Positions 48,037 to 57,530 of a stretch of 64,000 nt of DNA are shown piece after piece (position 1 is the first letter of the stretch; every line of letters starts with the position of its first letter). Made by a program: the position numbers and the translations under genes. Source of the DNA: Microvirga roseola (GTDB lineage: Bacteria; Pseudomonadota; Alphaproteobacteria; Rhizobiales; Beijerinckiaceae); contig NZ_JAJATX010000005.1 in NCBI RefSeq assembly GCF_020866965.1, forward strand, positions 1-64,000, given 5' to 3'. The notes beneath the pieces were generated by a model that was not told where the DNA came from, did not search any database, and saw only the letters and a list, made by a program, of their open reading frames with translations.

Positions 48037-48355
48037 TGCAGGCCTTTCATTGTCGGCGGATATTTAAGACAGGGAACGCCGAAAGACGAGAGACAGGGGC
48101 GGACGCTGCCGTTTTTTCGCCTCAATTTACCCGGTAGTGCAGGTTACTGAGCCGTTAACGACGTTCGTAAGAGGCGGGGCAGATCGGGTTTCCTTACTTC
48201 GGACCGGCCGCTAAACTCGCTTGGTAAATGACAGGTTACCGTACGGAAGAACCGCATCCGGTTCTTTCGCACAGGGCTGCAGCCACGCATCCACGTCGTC
48301 TTTAGCGGAGCGAGCGGCTTCAACCCCTTAGTAGTTGGCGTCACGAGGGCGGATC
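48037..48355. other. Divergent promoter region between ferredoxin and the giant coiled-coil gene
   Basis: About 319 bases with no gene. It holds a CtrA-like box with one mismatch (48144-48159) and an inverted repeat GGTAA/TTACC near 48223-48240. Otherwise nothing was recognised. Confidence 0.5.
48144..48159 (+). promoter_or_regulatory. Near-consensus CtrA box before the giant coiled-coil gene
   Basis: TTAC, seven bases, TTAAC: one base off the consensus TTAA-N7-TTAAC. It lies about 200 bases before the giant polar-growth-type gene and 110 bases from the ferredoxin start. Suggestive only. Confidence 0.35.
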
Positions 48356-51300
48356 ATGGCGAGCGAGAAAAAGAAGATGAGAGACCCGGCGGAGGCGGCT
48401 CTGACAGCCGTCGAGCAGGCGCTCAACCTTGACGAGACATTCGTGATCCAGACGCCGGACCGGGCGGACGGCCAGTCGTCCGCCGAAGAGCCCAGGCTTC
48501 CCGACATCGAGGACCATGACTTCACCAAGGGCCCCTTCGGTCTCGGATCCGGCTCGCTGCCCGAGCGCGACGACCTTCAGGACGACCAGCTGGACGACAT
48601 GTCCCGCACCGGCTTCCTTGCGCCCGACCGGGCGGCCGTCGCCAACGACGACCGCCAGAATGTCGGCGTCATGCTGCAGGCGCTCCAGGTTCGCCCGTCC
48701 CGCCGTCCCTATGTCATCGCGGCCCTGGCCTCCCTGCTCTGGCTCGGCGGCGTCGGTGCCCTCGCCTACGCCCAGGGCATCGCCACTCCCGAGCAGCTGC
48801 TCGCCACCTTCTCCACGGCCCAGCTGGCGCTTGGAGCCATGGTCCTGGTCGCTCCGGTCATCCTCTTCTTCATCGTGGCGATGCTGACCGTCCGCTCGCA
48901 GGAGATGAAGATGGTCGCCCGGGCCGTCGGCGAAGTCGCCGTGCGCCTGGCCCAGCCCGAGAACTTCTCGACCGATGCGGTGCTCTCCGTATCCCAGGCG
49001 GTGCGTCGCGAGGTGGCGGCCGTGGGCGACGGCGTCGAGCGCGCCCTGGCCCGCGCCGGTGAGCTGGAGACCCTCGTCCGCAGCGAGATCTCCACCCTGG
49101 AGCGCGCCTATTCCGACAACGAGATCCGCATCCGCTCGCTGATCGACGAGCTCGTCACGCAGCGTGAGGCCATCGTCACCAATTCCGAGCGTGTGCGCGG
49201 CGCCATCACCGGCGCGCACCAAACCCTGATCCAGGATCTCGACGTCGCCGGCGAGCGCGTCGTGTCGTCCTTCAGCAGCGCAGGCGACCGGGTGATGAAC
49301 TCGCTCGAACAGCGCGGCGACCAGATCACCCAGGCCCTCGGCCGGGCCGGCGAGCGGGTCGTGGAGGAAATGGCCAGCCGCGGCGTCGAGCTGGTCGAGC
49401 GCCTCTCCGGCACCAGCGAAGAGATCAAGACCGGGATCGCCGAGGTCGGCACCACCATCACGGGCGCCCTCGAGAGCAAGGCGCAGGACATCACGGGCGC
49501 CTTCGAGCGGACCGGCGACGTTCTGACCCGCCATCTCCAGGAAGGCGCAAGCCAGGTCACACGGACCCTCGCCGAGACCGGCCGCGGCGTCATCGATGCC
49601 CTCGCCAAGCAGGGCAGCGACGTGCGGGAGGCCTTCGAGCAGACGGCCCGCTCCCTGGAGGAGAGCTTCGCACAGCGCGGCAGCGAGATTACCGAGAAGC
49701 TCGCGGCCACCGGCGGCGTGATCGCCGACGACATCACCGCCCGCACGGCGGAGATGCGCGAGCAGATCGCGGCAGCCGGGTCGACCGTGAGTGAGGAGAT
49801 CCTCGCCAGCGGCACCCTCGTCCGCGAGCAGCTGACCACGACGGGCACCTCGGTCGTCGAGGAGCTGAAGGTCAATGGCGGCGCCCTGCGCGAGGAGTTC
49901 GCGTCCACGGCCAACACCCTCCTCGAGGAGCTGGCGAGCCGCGGCGGAAACCTGCGCGAGCAGCTTGCCAATACCGGCACCGAAGTGGTCGACGAGATCG
50001 TGGTGCGCGGCAACGAGTTCCGCGAGCGGCTGGCCACGACGGCCGCAGCCGTGATCACCGAAATCATGCAGCGCGGCAGCGATGTGCGCGAGCAGCTGGA
50101 GAGCGCCGTGCGCCTCGCCGACGAGTCGATCGGCACCCGGGTCGAGGACCTAGCCCAGCGTCTCGAGACGGCGAGCCAGCGGGTCAGCGAATCCGTTACG
50201 ACCCAGGGCGAGGCCCTGGAGACCAGCCTGTCCCAGGTCGGCGAGCGGATCTCCTTCCTCATGGGCTCCCGTGTCGAGGAATTCCAGAACGTCTTCGAGA
50301 CCCGCGGCCAGGAGTTTTCCGAGACCCTCACCCGCCACGCCGACGAGGTCCAGGGACGCCTGGCCACCACCGGCAAGGATATCGTCGTCGCGATCACCAC
50401 ACAGGGCGCACGCGTCAACGAGGTCCTCAACCGCACGGCAACGGACCTATCGACGACGGTCGATACCCGCACCCGCGAAATGGAAGAGACCCTCGGCTCT
50501 CGCCTGACGGCCTTCGAGGACGTCATGGGCCGCGGCGGCGAACTGGCCGAGCGCATCTCCCGCGACGTGGGCAGCCTGACCGAAACGATCAGCGGCCGCT
50601 TCGCAGAGATGGACCGCCTGATTACCGTTCAGGGCAGCGCCATGGCGGAAGCCTTCGCTGAACGTGCCCGCGAGGCGACCAGCGCCATCGAGGGCCAGCT
50701 CACGGCTCTGGAAGAGCATGCCAGCCGCCGCACCACGGAGATCACGGTCAACTTCGACACCATCGTCGAGCGCGTGGACAGCGTGCTCAGCGCCCGCTCG
50801 TCCGCTCTCAACGAGGCCCTCGTGGTCCGGACGGGCGAGATGGCCCGCGTCATGGCCGAAGGCGGCCGCGATGTCGCGAACGCGCTCCAGACCCGCGTGG
50901 ACGAGATCAGCCAGGCCATCACGGCCAAGACCAGCGCCATCGCCGAGACGCTCTCCTCCAAGGCCGAGCAGATCGGCGAGGCTCTCGAGACCCGCGCCTC
51001 CACGATCAACCAGATCCTCGGCGACAGGGCCGACGAGATCGCCACGTCCCTGGGCGCCCGCGCCTTCGAGATCAACCAGACCCTCGGCAGCCGTGCCGAA
51101 GAGATTAGCCAGACCCTGGGCTCGCGCGTCGATGAGATGAACCTGACCCTCGGCAGCCGCACGGAGGAGCTCGCCTCGACGCTCGACCAGCGCGTGTCCC
51201 TGTTCGAGAACCGGGTCGTGAACCGGCTCAACGGCATCGTCGAGACCATCGACGACAAGAGCCAGGCCGTGGTCGTGTCCCTGAGCAGCCGGATCGGCGA

Positions 51301-53134
51301 GATCCGCTCCATCTTCGACACGCAGGGCGCCTCCCTTGTCGAGAGCCTGAACGGTCGCAGCGAGGAGATCGGCCGCGAGGTCGCCGCCATCAGCGAGACC
51401 ACCCTGCGGGCTCTGGAGGAGCGCAGCAACGCCGTCATCGGCAGCTTCCAGGACCGGACGATGGAGCTCACCTCCTCCTATGTCCAGTCGACCGAATCCA
51501 TGCGCGCCGCTCTCAGCGAAGGTGCGGAGCAGACGGTCGAGACCTTGGTCGGCACCAACGAGCGCCTGCGCACCGAACTCACCGACGTGCTCGGCCGGCT
51601 GCAGGACGCCAACCGCATGCTCCAGCAGGTCGCAGCGAGCGCCAGCAGCAATCTCGGTGCGGTCGAGGACGGCCTTGCCGGCCGCGTCCGGCAGATCGAG
51701 ATCCTGCTCTCGGAGATCGCCTCCCAGACGGGTCGCGCTTCGGATCAGGTCGCGGATCAGGTGGAAGCCCTGCGCAGCGTGTCGTCCGGCGCGATCCAGC
51801 AGGCCGCGGATCTGGCCTCGACCCTCGAGGAGCGCGGCCTTGCGCTCACCGCCACCACCCACGAGCAGATGCAGACCCTCACAGAGGCTGCGACCGCCCT
51901 GGAGCGCGTCGAGGCCCGCATGAGCGACGCCCTGACGACCCGCCAGGCCGCGCTCGACGAACTGCTGGGCCGCATCGACGCGCGCTCGCAGGAGCTGGAA
52001 TCCGTCACGCGGGCGTTCTCCGCTCTCGTGGAGGGCTCCCTCCAGAACGCCGAGAACAGGGCTCGCCAGATCGGCTCCGTGCTGGCCAGCACGGCGGAGG
52101 CGACGACGAGCGCCATCGGCGAGCAGTTCGAGCGCATCCGCACCTCGACCGGCGAGGAAGGCGAGCGCACCGCGGCCGCTCTACGCACCGCCTATGAGCA
52201 GGCGGCGGCCGAGATGACCGAGGCGCTCAGCAACGCCACCGCCAAGTTCCGCGACACCATGGGCGACCTGCGCGGCATGACCTCCCAGATCCAGCGCGAG
52301 CTGGACGCGACCCGGGCTGAGCTGCGCCGCGGCGTTGTGGAACTGCCGCAGGAGACGCAGGAGACGACCGCCAATATGCGCCGGGTCGTCGCCGACCAGA
52401 TCAAAGCTCTCAACGAGCTCTCGGCCCTGGTCTCTCGCTCCAACCGCGTGGTCGATGCGGCTCCCGCCGCCCAGCCGCGCAAGGCTGCCGTGAACGAGAC
52501 CCCGGTCGCGGCCACCATGGCGGCCGTTGCCGCCGCCGTCGAGCAGCGGATCGCGAGCAACCCGGCCCCTGCTCCCCAACCCGTTGCGCGCCAGGCTGAG
52601 CCCAGGCCCGCACCGGTTCAGGCCCCTGCCCGGCCGGCCCAGCCGGCAGCGGAGCGTCCGGCTCCCCGCCGGGAAGAAGCCGCTGCCCGCAGCGAGTCCG
52701 GCGCCCGAGGCGGCTGGCTGTCCGATCTCCTCAACCGCGCCTCCCGCGAGGATGAGGAGCCGGCCCGCGCTCCCTCCCGCTCCCGGGTCAACAGCCTCGA
52801 ATCCCTCGATTCGATCTCCGTCGATATCGCGCGGATGATCGACCACGATGCGGCCGTCGAGCTGTGGGATCGCTACCGTCGCGGCGAGCAGAACGTGTTC
52901 ACACGCCGCCTCTACACGCAGCAGGGACAGCAGACCTTCGACGAGATCCGTCGCAAGTACCGCCGTGACGAGGAGTTCCGTCAGACCGTGGACCGGTATG
53001 TGGAAGAGTTCGAGCGCCTGCTCGCCGAAGTCTCCCGCGACGACAGGGACTCAATGCTGACGAAGACCTACCTCACGTCGGAAACCGGCAAGGTCTACAC
53101 CATGCTGGCCCATGCGAGCGGCCGGTTCGACTGA
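48356..53134 (+). CDS. Giant coiled-coil polar growth protein (GPR/RgsE type)
   Basis: A 1592-residue protein. An acidic disordered N terminus (about 1-115) is followed by two membrane helices (about 117-137 and 157-179). Then come about 1190 residues of continuous helix built from 11-residue, apolipoprotein-like repeats (for example runs of the TLGSRAEEISQ type near 900-950). A Pro/Ala linker (about 1375-1470) and a compact C-terminal domain (LDSISVDIARMIDHDAAVELWDR, then RRLYTQQGQQTFDEIRRKYR) complete it. The layout matches the growth pole ring protein of Agrobacterium (RgsE in Sinorhizobium), essential there for unipolar growth. I used the ATG at 48356 rather than an upstream TTG. A terminator follows. 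Confidence 0.8.
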   Translation: MASEKKKMRDPAEAALTAVEQALNLDETFVIQTPDRADGQSSAEEPRLPDIEDHDFTKGPFGLGSGSLPERDDLQDDQLDDMSRTGFLAPDRAAVANDDRQNVGVMLQALQVRPSRRPYVIAALASLLWLGGVGALAYAQGIATPEQLLATFSTAQLALGAMVLVAPVILFFIVAMLTVRSQEMKMVARAVGEVAVRLAQPENFSTDAVLSVSQAVRREVAAVGDGVERALARAGELETLVRSEISTLERAYSDNEIRIRSLIDELVTQREAIVTNSERVRGAITGAHQTLIQDLDVAGERVVSSFSSAGDRVMNSLEQRGDQITQALGRAGERVVEEMASRGVELVERLSGTSEEIKTGIAEVGTTITGALESKAQDITGAFERTGDVLTRHLQEGASQVTRTLAETGRGVIDALAKQGSDVREAFEQTARSLEESFAQRGSEITEKLAATGGVIADDITARTAEMREQIAAAGSTVSEEILASGTLVREQLTTTGTSVVEELKVNGGALREEFASTANTLLEELASRGGNLREQLANTGTEVVDEIVVRGNEFRERLATTAAAVITEIMQRGSDVREQLESAVRLADESIGTRVEDLAQRLETASQRVSESVTTQGEALETSLSQVGERISFLMGSRVEEFQNVFETRGQEFSETLTRHADEVQGRLATTGKDIVVAITTQGARVNEVLNRTATDLSTTVDTRTREMEETLGSRLTAFEDVMGRGGELAERISRDVGSLTETISGRFAEMDRLITVQGSAMAEAFAERAREATSAIEGQLTALEEHASRRTTEITVNFDTIVERVDSVLSARSSALNEALVVRTGEMARVMAEGGRDVANALQTRVDEISQAITAKTSAIAETLSSKAEQIGEALETRASTINQILGDRADEIATSLGARAFEINQTLGSRAEEISQTLGSRVDEMNLTLGSRTEELASTLDQRVSLFENRVVNRLNGIVETIDDKSQAVVVSLSSRIGEIRSIFDTQGASLVESLNGRSEEIGREVAAISETTLRALEERSNAVIGSFQDRTMELTSSYVQSTESMRAALSEGAEQTVETLVGTNERLRTELTDVLGRLQDANRMLQQVAASASSNLGAVEDGLAGRVRQIEILLSEIASQTGRASDQVADQVEALRSVSSGAIQQAADLASTLEERGLALTATTHEQMQTLTEAATALERVEARMSDALTTRQAALDELLGRIDARSQELESVTRAFSALVEGSLQNAENRARQIGSVLASTAEATTSAIGEQFERIRTSTGEEGERTAAALRTAYEQAAAEMTEALSNATAKFRDTMGDLRGMTSQIQRELDATRAELRRGVVELPQETQETTANMRRVVADQIKALNELSALVSRSNRVVDAAPAAQPRKAAVNETPVAATMAAVAAAVEQRIASNPAPAPQPVARQAEPRPAPVQAPARPAQPAAERPAPRREEAAARSESGARGGWLSDLLNRASREDEEPARAPSRSRVNSLESLDSISVDIARMIDHDAAVELWDRYRRGEQNVFTRRLYTQQGQQTFDEIRRKYRRDEEFRQTVDRYVEEFERLLAEVSRDDRDSMLTKTYLTSETGKVYTMLAHASGRFD

Positions 53135-53166
53135 ACCGGCTGAGCACCGCCAAGCCGAACAACCGA

Positions 53167-53197
53167 AAACGCGGCCTTCTCGGCCGCGTTTCTTTTT
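53167..53197 (+). terminator. Rho-independent terminator of the giant coiled-coil gene
   Basis: AAACGCGGCC pairs with GGCCGCGTTT across a five-base loop, followed by TCTTTTTT. It lies about 30 bases after the stop. Confidence 0.9.
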
Positions 53198-53215
53198 TGC
53201 GAGGAGGATGGTCGC

Positions 53216-53884
53216 TCAGGCCGGCGGCTGTGACATCGCCAGCGCTTCCGGGTCGTCCCGGCGCGGAAGATTGCTTCCCCCGACCCAGCGCACGATATCG
53301 GCCATCACTACCTGGAGAGCCTCGTTGAGGGCTGTCGTCGCATTGGCGGCATCGATGGCGGCGACCGGCAGGCGGGCACGGAAGATCCGGCTGTTGATGA
53401 TCCGGCCGGTCTGGTCGCTCACGATCTTCGCCGCAATCTCGACCTCCGCCTCGTTGCTGGGCGTCATGATCTGAAAGCTGCGCAGGTTGGACAGGAGCCG
53501 CACGTCGACATCGGTCCCGCTGCTCGGGAGAACCACGCCGATGGACTGGGATGAATTCTCGAAGGTCGTGACCAGGCGGGCCTGGATCATCGACGGCAGA
53601 TCGTCCGCCCATTGGGACCCGCCGAGAGCCGCTATGGCGCCGCTGGCGTCCTTCACGATGATCTGTTCGGAGGTCAGGGGCTGAACGGCCGTGGGCTCCG
53701 CAACGGCGATCTGGACGCCGGCTGCCCCCCGGATCCGTGTCGTGGTCGCCGACAGATCGTAGGTCGTCGGCGCAGGCGTCGACGAACAGGCAGCGGTCAC
53801 GGCAGCAAGGACCAGCACCGGCGCGATGCGCAGGAGCGGCCTTGCCCTATCGGTTTTTGGGGGGAACACGGATGACTCACACAT
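53216..53884 (-). CDS. Mla-pathway auxiliary lipoprotein (PqiC/ABC-type transport auxiliary family)
   Basis: A 222-residue lipoprotein: signal with lipobox TAACSS (Cys33), then the domain of ABC-type transport auxiliary lipoproteins (YDLSATTTRIRGAAGVQIAVAEPTAV at the start, SSQSIGVVLPSSGTDVDVRLLSNLRSFQI in the middle). It is the last gene of the permease-ATPase-MCE-lipoprotein operon. Relatives such as PqiC work with MCE proteins in the outer membrane. The upstream gene stops 12 bases before its start. Confidence 0.8.
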   Translation of the reverse strand: MCESSVFPPKTDRARPLLRIAPVLVLAAVTAACSSTPAPTTYDLSATTTRIRGAAGVQIAVAEPTAVQPLTSEQIIVKDASGAIAALGGSQWADDLPSMIQARLVTTFENSSQSIGVVLPSSGTDVDVRLLSNLRSFQIMTPSNEAEVEIAAKIVSDQTGRIINSRIFRARLPVAAIDAANATTALNEALQVVMADIVRWVGGSNLPRRDDPEALAMSQPPA

Positions 53885-53896
53885 ACGGTCTGAAGC

Positions 53897-55465
53897 TTAG
53901 CGGCGCCCATTGTATTCGGGGATAGACTGGCGGCCACCAAAAATAAACTGCTGTGGATTGCGCTCGATGCTCCGGACTGCCCGGCTGATGTCGTTGAGCG
54001 TCTTTCTCGCTTCTCCCGCAAGGGCTTCATACTCGCGCAGGCCCGAGTTGGTGAAGCGGCCCACATCGGTCAGAATGCCCTCGGTCCGCTTGTTCAGGTT
54101 ATCCGCAAGCTCGCGGACGGAGGTCGCGGCCTCGCGGATCGTGTTGAAGGCTCCCTCCCCCGATTCGCCCGAAGCGGAACCAAGGAAGCCTTCTGCGCTC
54201 GCGAGTACGTTGTCGATGCGATCCGCCGATTTGTTGAGCTTCTCGGTGAGCGCGCGCGCCTCCTGTATCGCCTTGTCCACATCGGGGCTGCGGTTGCTGA
54301 GCGTCTGGGCAAAGGTGTCGATGTTGTCGACCGTGCGGCCCACCTTCGTCGGATCGACGGCCTTGGTGAGGTTTGCGATCTCTCCGATGGCGGCATCGAG
54401 CTTGGGCGCCGTCTCGTTGAGGCGGCCGATGAGGCTTGCCGCATCGCGAAGGGCCGCATCGATGGCCTCGCGGTTCTGAGCCAGCACCTGCGTGAAGGCT
54501 TCCGTGTTCTCGACGATGCGCGCGACCCGCTGGCTGTCGACGGAATTGGCGACTTCCTGAACCTTGTCGACGGTCTGCCCCACCTTCGCCGGGTCGATGG
54601 CGCTGGCGACATTCGCGATATCGCCGATGGCGGCGTCAAGCTTGGGCGCCGTCTCGTTGAGACGCGTCACAAGGCTCTCCGCATTGCGTACGGTATTGTC
54701 GATGGCCTGCCGGTTCTCGCCCAGAGCCTGGCTGAAACTGTCGACATTCTCGACGATTCGGGCGACGCGCTGCGGCTCGACCGCGCGGACCACTTGGTCG
54801 ACATTGGTCGCCAGGGTCTCGAGCTTTTCGGCCAGCGGCCCGACCTTCTCGGCTGCCTGCCCTACTTGAGCGAGGAAGCGGTCGATGCCGTCCGCATTCT
54901 CGCCGAGGGCAGCGGAGAAGCGTTCGACATTCTGGACGGTGCGATTGATCGAGCCCTCATTGTCCGAGATCACCCGGCCGACCCGCTCCAGCACGTCATC
55001 GGCCCGGCGGGCGATGTTGCGCGCTGATTCAAGAAGATCCTGGAAGTCGGAACGGTCGGCGAAGATCGTCGGCAGGGGCTGGCCCGGCCCTGCCGCGAGC
55101 GGCGGTGCAGTGGGTTCGCCGCCCGACAGCGCGACATTCGCAACCCCGGTCAGTCCCTGGTATTCCAGGCGGGCGCGGGTGTCGGTGCGGATCGGGGTGG
55201 AGCTGTCGACCTGAGCGATGGCGACAACACGTCGCGGATCCTCCGGCAGAAGGCTGATATCGGTCACCTCGCCGATGCGCAGGCCGTTGAAGGCCACGCT
55301 CGAGCCCTTGTTCAAACCCGCAACCGAGCCTGAGAACACGATGCGGATCGTTTCACGCCCCTGCCCCCTTTCGCCTCCCGCGAACCAGTAGACGAACCCG
55401 AAGGCCGCGGCGATCACCGCCAGGGTGAAAAGCCCGATCAAAGCGTAATTTGCCCGCGTTTCCAT
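53897..55465 (-). CDS. MCE-family (MlaD-like) substrate-binding protein with extended helical tail
   Basis: A 522-residue protein. One membrane helix (ANYALIGLFTLAVIAAAFGFVYW) is followed by the MCE domain (FSGSVAGLNKGSSVAFNGLRIGEVTDISLLPED, about 40-115). About 380 residues of helix follow, including an 80-residue tandem duplication. MCE proteins form hexameric rings or tubes that bridge the periplasm for lipid movement, and a longer helical tail means a longer tube. E. coli MlaD is only 183 residues. I used the ATG at 55465 since it begins just before the membrane helix. It is eight bases after the ATPase gene. Confidence 0.88.
   Translation of the reverse strand: METRANYALIGLFTLAVIAAAFGFVYWFAGGERGQGRETIRIVFSGSVAGLNKGSSVAFNGLRIGEVTDISLLPEDPRRVVAIAQVDSSTPIRTDTRARLEYQGLTGVANVALSGGEPTAPPLAAGPGQPLPTIFADRSDFQDLLESARNIARRADDVLERVGRVISDNEGSINRTVQNVERFSAALGENADGIDRFLAQVGQAAEKVGPLAEKLETLATNVDQVVRAVEPQRVARIVENVDSFSQALGENRQAIDNTVRNAESLVTRLNETAPKLDAAIGDIANVASAIDPAKVGQTVDKVQEVANSVDSQRVARIVENTEAFTQVLAQNREAIDAALRDAASLIGRLNETAPKLDAAIGEIANLTKAVDPTKVGRTVDNIDTFAQTLSNRSPDVDKAIQEARALTEKLNKSADRIDNVLASAEGFLGSASGESGEGAFNTIREAATSVRELADNLNKRTEGILTDVGRFTNSGLREYEALAGEARKTLNDISRAVRSIERNPQQFIFGGRQSIPEYNGRR
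54301..54780 (-). repeat. 240-bp tandem duplication inside the MCE gene
   Basis: Two adjacent 240-base units align line by line at exactly 240-base offset and encode two 80-residue copies with the same landmarks (QRVARIVEN, then LNETAPKLDAAIG). DNA identity is high in places, for instance near 54390 and 54630, which points to a fairly recent or conserved internal duplication. Confidence 0.85.
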
Positions 55466-55473
55466 CGCTAACC

Positions 55474-56274
55474 TTATGCACTGCCGGCCATGGCCGCGCG
55501 TGCCCGTTTCCCGTGAAAATAGGAGCGGAGCCAGGGGTGATCGGATGCCAGCAGCACCTCGATCGGCCCTTCCGCCAGGATTTTTCCGTCGCCCAGAGCC
55601 GCGATCCGATCGCAAACCGTATAAAGGCTATCCAGGTCATGGGTTACCATGAATACGGTAAGCCCTAAAGTCCGTTGTAACGTCGCAATCAATTCATCGA
55701 ACTCGCCGGCTCCGATGGGGTCGAGGCCGGAGGTCGGCTCGTCCAGGAACAGGATGTCCGGATCGAGGGCCAATGCCCGGGCCAGGGCCGCGCGCTTGAT
55801 CATGCCACCGGAGAGCTCCGAAGGAAGCTTGTCGGCAGCATCGGGCTTGAGACCCACCATCTCGATCTTGAGCATGGCCATCTCGTCGAGAAGCTTCTCA
55901 GACAGGTCGAGATATTCCCGCATCGGCACCTGGACGTTCTGCTTCACGGTCAAGGCCGAGAAGAGGGCTCCCTGCTGGAAGAGCACCCCCCAACGGCGCT
56001 CGAGATCGCGGCGCTCCGACAGCGATAGCTCGTCGAGGTTGCGGCCAAGCACCTCGATGGTGCCTGCCCTTTTCGGGACGAGCCCCAGAATAGCCCGGGT
56101 CAGGACGGACTTGCCCTGGCCCGATGCGCCGACGAATCCCAGGATCTCACCCCGGTAGACGTCGAGATCGAGGCCCTTGAGGATCGTCCTCTCCCCGAAT
56201 CCGACCTCGATTCCGCGCACGCGGATGATGACCTCGCGGTCCTTGGGGGAAGCAGGATGGTGCCTGTCGAGCAT
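55474..56274 (-). CDS. mlaF: MlaF-type ABC transporter ATP-binding protein
   Basis: A 266-residue ATPase. Walker A GASGQGKS (about residues 49-56), the Q-loop in VLFQQGALFS, the signature LSGGMIKRAALARALA, Walker B ILFLDEPTSGLDP and the switch His in VTHD are all present. The signature SGGM instead of SGGQ is characteristic of the MlaF branch. It drives lipid transport with the MlaE-type permease four bases upstream and the MCE protein eight bases downstream. Confidence 0.93.
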   Translation of the reverse strand: MLDRHHPASPKDREVIIRVRGIEVGFGERTILKGLDLDVYRGEILGFVGASGQGKSVLTRAILGLVPKRAGTIEVLGRNLDELSLSERRDLERRWGVLFQQGALFSALTVKQNVQVPMREYLDLSEKLLDEMAMLKIEMVGLKPDAADKLPSELSGGMIKRAALARALALDPDILFLDEPTSGLDPIGAGEFDELIATLQRTLGLTVFMVTHDLDSLYTVCDRIAALGDGKILAEGPIEVLLASDHPWLRSYFHGKRARAAMAGSA

Positions 56275-56278
56275 CGCT

Positions 56279-57451
56279 TCAGTACCTGATGGCCGCGAAG
56301 AACATGGCGAAGAGACCGTCGAGCACGATGACCATGAAGATGGCTTTCACCACCGAGGAGGTCACGTGGCGCCCGAGGGACTCGGCGGAACCCTGCACGG
56401 CCATTCCCTCCAGGGTCGCGATGATCCCGATGATGAGCGCCATGAAGGGGGCCTTGATGAGGCCGACCAGGAACGTGTTCATGGCGATCGCTCCCCTGAG
56501 GCGGGAGAGGAAGACGTCCGGGCTGATGTCGCCGTAGAACCAAGCCGTCACTCCCCCCCCGCACAGGGCCGCGATGGAGGATATGAAGGTCAGGAGCGGC
56601 AGGGCGAGGATCAGGGCGAGGATGCGGGGAACGATGAGAACCTCGATGGGATCGAGCCCCATGACCCGCAGGGCGTCGATCTCCTCCCGCATCTTCATGG
56701 AGCCGATTTCGGCCGTGAAGGCCGATCCCGAACGGCCGGCGACCATGATGGACGTCAGGAGCACGCCCAGTTCGCGCATGACGAGGATGCCGATGAGGTC
56801 GACCACGAAGGGCGTGGCGCCGAACTGGATGAGCTGAAAGATGCCCTGCTGGGCGATGATGCAGCCGACCAGGAACGAGATCAGAACGATGATCGGCACG
56901 CCCCGATAGGCGATCTGCTCCAGCTGGTTGACGACCGCAGTGCCCCGGAACCGCCGAGGGTGAAGGATGACCCGCACAAGCGCCGAGATGAGTTCGCCCA
57001 GGAAGGCGACGCCACTGACGAGATCCTGCCCCGCCCCTGTAATGCTTTTGCCGATATCGGCGAAGAAATCGATGAGCCGGTCCCGGAACCCGGAGAAAAG
57101 GGAGCGCCTGATCTGCGGCTGCTCCTGAAACCCGCGATAGGCCACCTCGTTCAGGAGGATCTGCTGCTCCGGAGAGGCATTGGCGAAATCCGCTGCAAGG
57201 CCTCGCTCCCCGAGGTCATGCCGGGTCCGGTCGAGAACCCAGGCGCCCAGGGTGTCGAGATGCTGCACGCGGCCGAGGTCGATGATGACGTGGTGCTGGC
57301 CCGCCTCCGCAGAAACCTGCTCCGCCCAGGCCTCGATCTGCCTGGCGTGCCCGGCCGTCCAGGGCCCGGAAAGCTTGGCGGTCACCCGGTCCCCGGCGCG
57401 CTCAATTTTCACTTGCGGCTCTGGAGCCAAGGTGCTCTGCGCCACTGTCAT
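56279..57451 (-). CDS. mlaE: MlaE-type permease with N-terminal STAS domain
   Basis: A 390-residue fusion. An N-terminal STAS domain (about residues 15-105, with HHVIIDLGRVQHLDTLGAWVL) replaces the separate MlaB subunit of enterobacteria. The permease follows, with the MlaE signatures RGVPIIVLISFLVGCIIAQQG and MREEIDALRVMGLDPIEVLIVPR. It is the first gene of a four-gene lipid transport operon. The ribosome site GGAAGG touches the ATG at 57451 directly, so the GTG two codons later (57445) is the better spaced start. Confidence 0.9.
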   Translation of the reverse strand: MTVAQSTLAPEPQVKIERAGDRVTAKLSGPWTAGHARQIEAWAEQVSAEAGQHHVIIDLGRVQHLDTLGAWVLDRTRHDLGERGLAADFANASPEQQILLNEVAYRGFQEQPQIRRSLFSGFRDRLIDFFADIGKSITGAGQDLVSGVAFLGELISALVRVILHPRRFRGTAVVNQLEQIAYRGVPIIVLISFLVGCIIAQQGIFQLIQFGATPFVVDLIGILVMRELGVLLTSIMVAGRSGSAFTAEIGSMKMREEIDALRVMGLDPIEVLIVPRILALILALPLLTFISSIAALCGGGVTAWFYGDISPDVFLSRLRGAIAMNTFLVGLIKAPFMALIIGIIATLEGMAVQGSAESLGRHVTSSVVKAIFMVIVLDGLFAMFFAAIRY

Positions 57452-57530
57452 CCTTCCGGCGTTGATTCCGCTTGGTGATAGCGTGTTGCTGCGCCACAAG
57501 TCGAGCCGAAGTTCACGGGATGACCAGAGA

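Noticed and set aside
48356-53134. Chemoreceptor or phage tape-measure identity for the giant coiled-coil protein
   Set aside because: No methyl-accepting signature hairpin, no phage genes nearby, and the C-terminal domain and two early membrane helices fit the polar growth protein instead.
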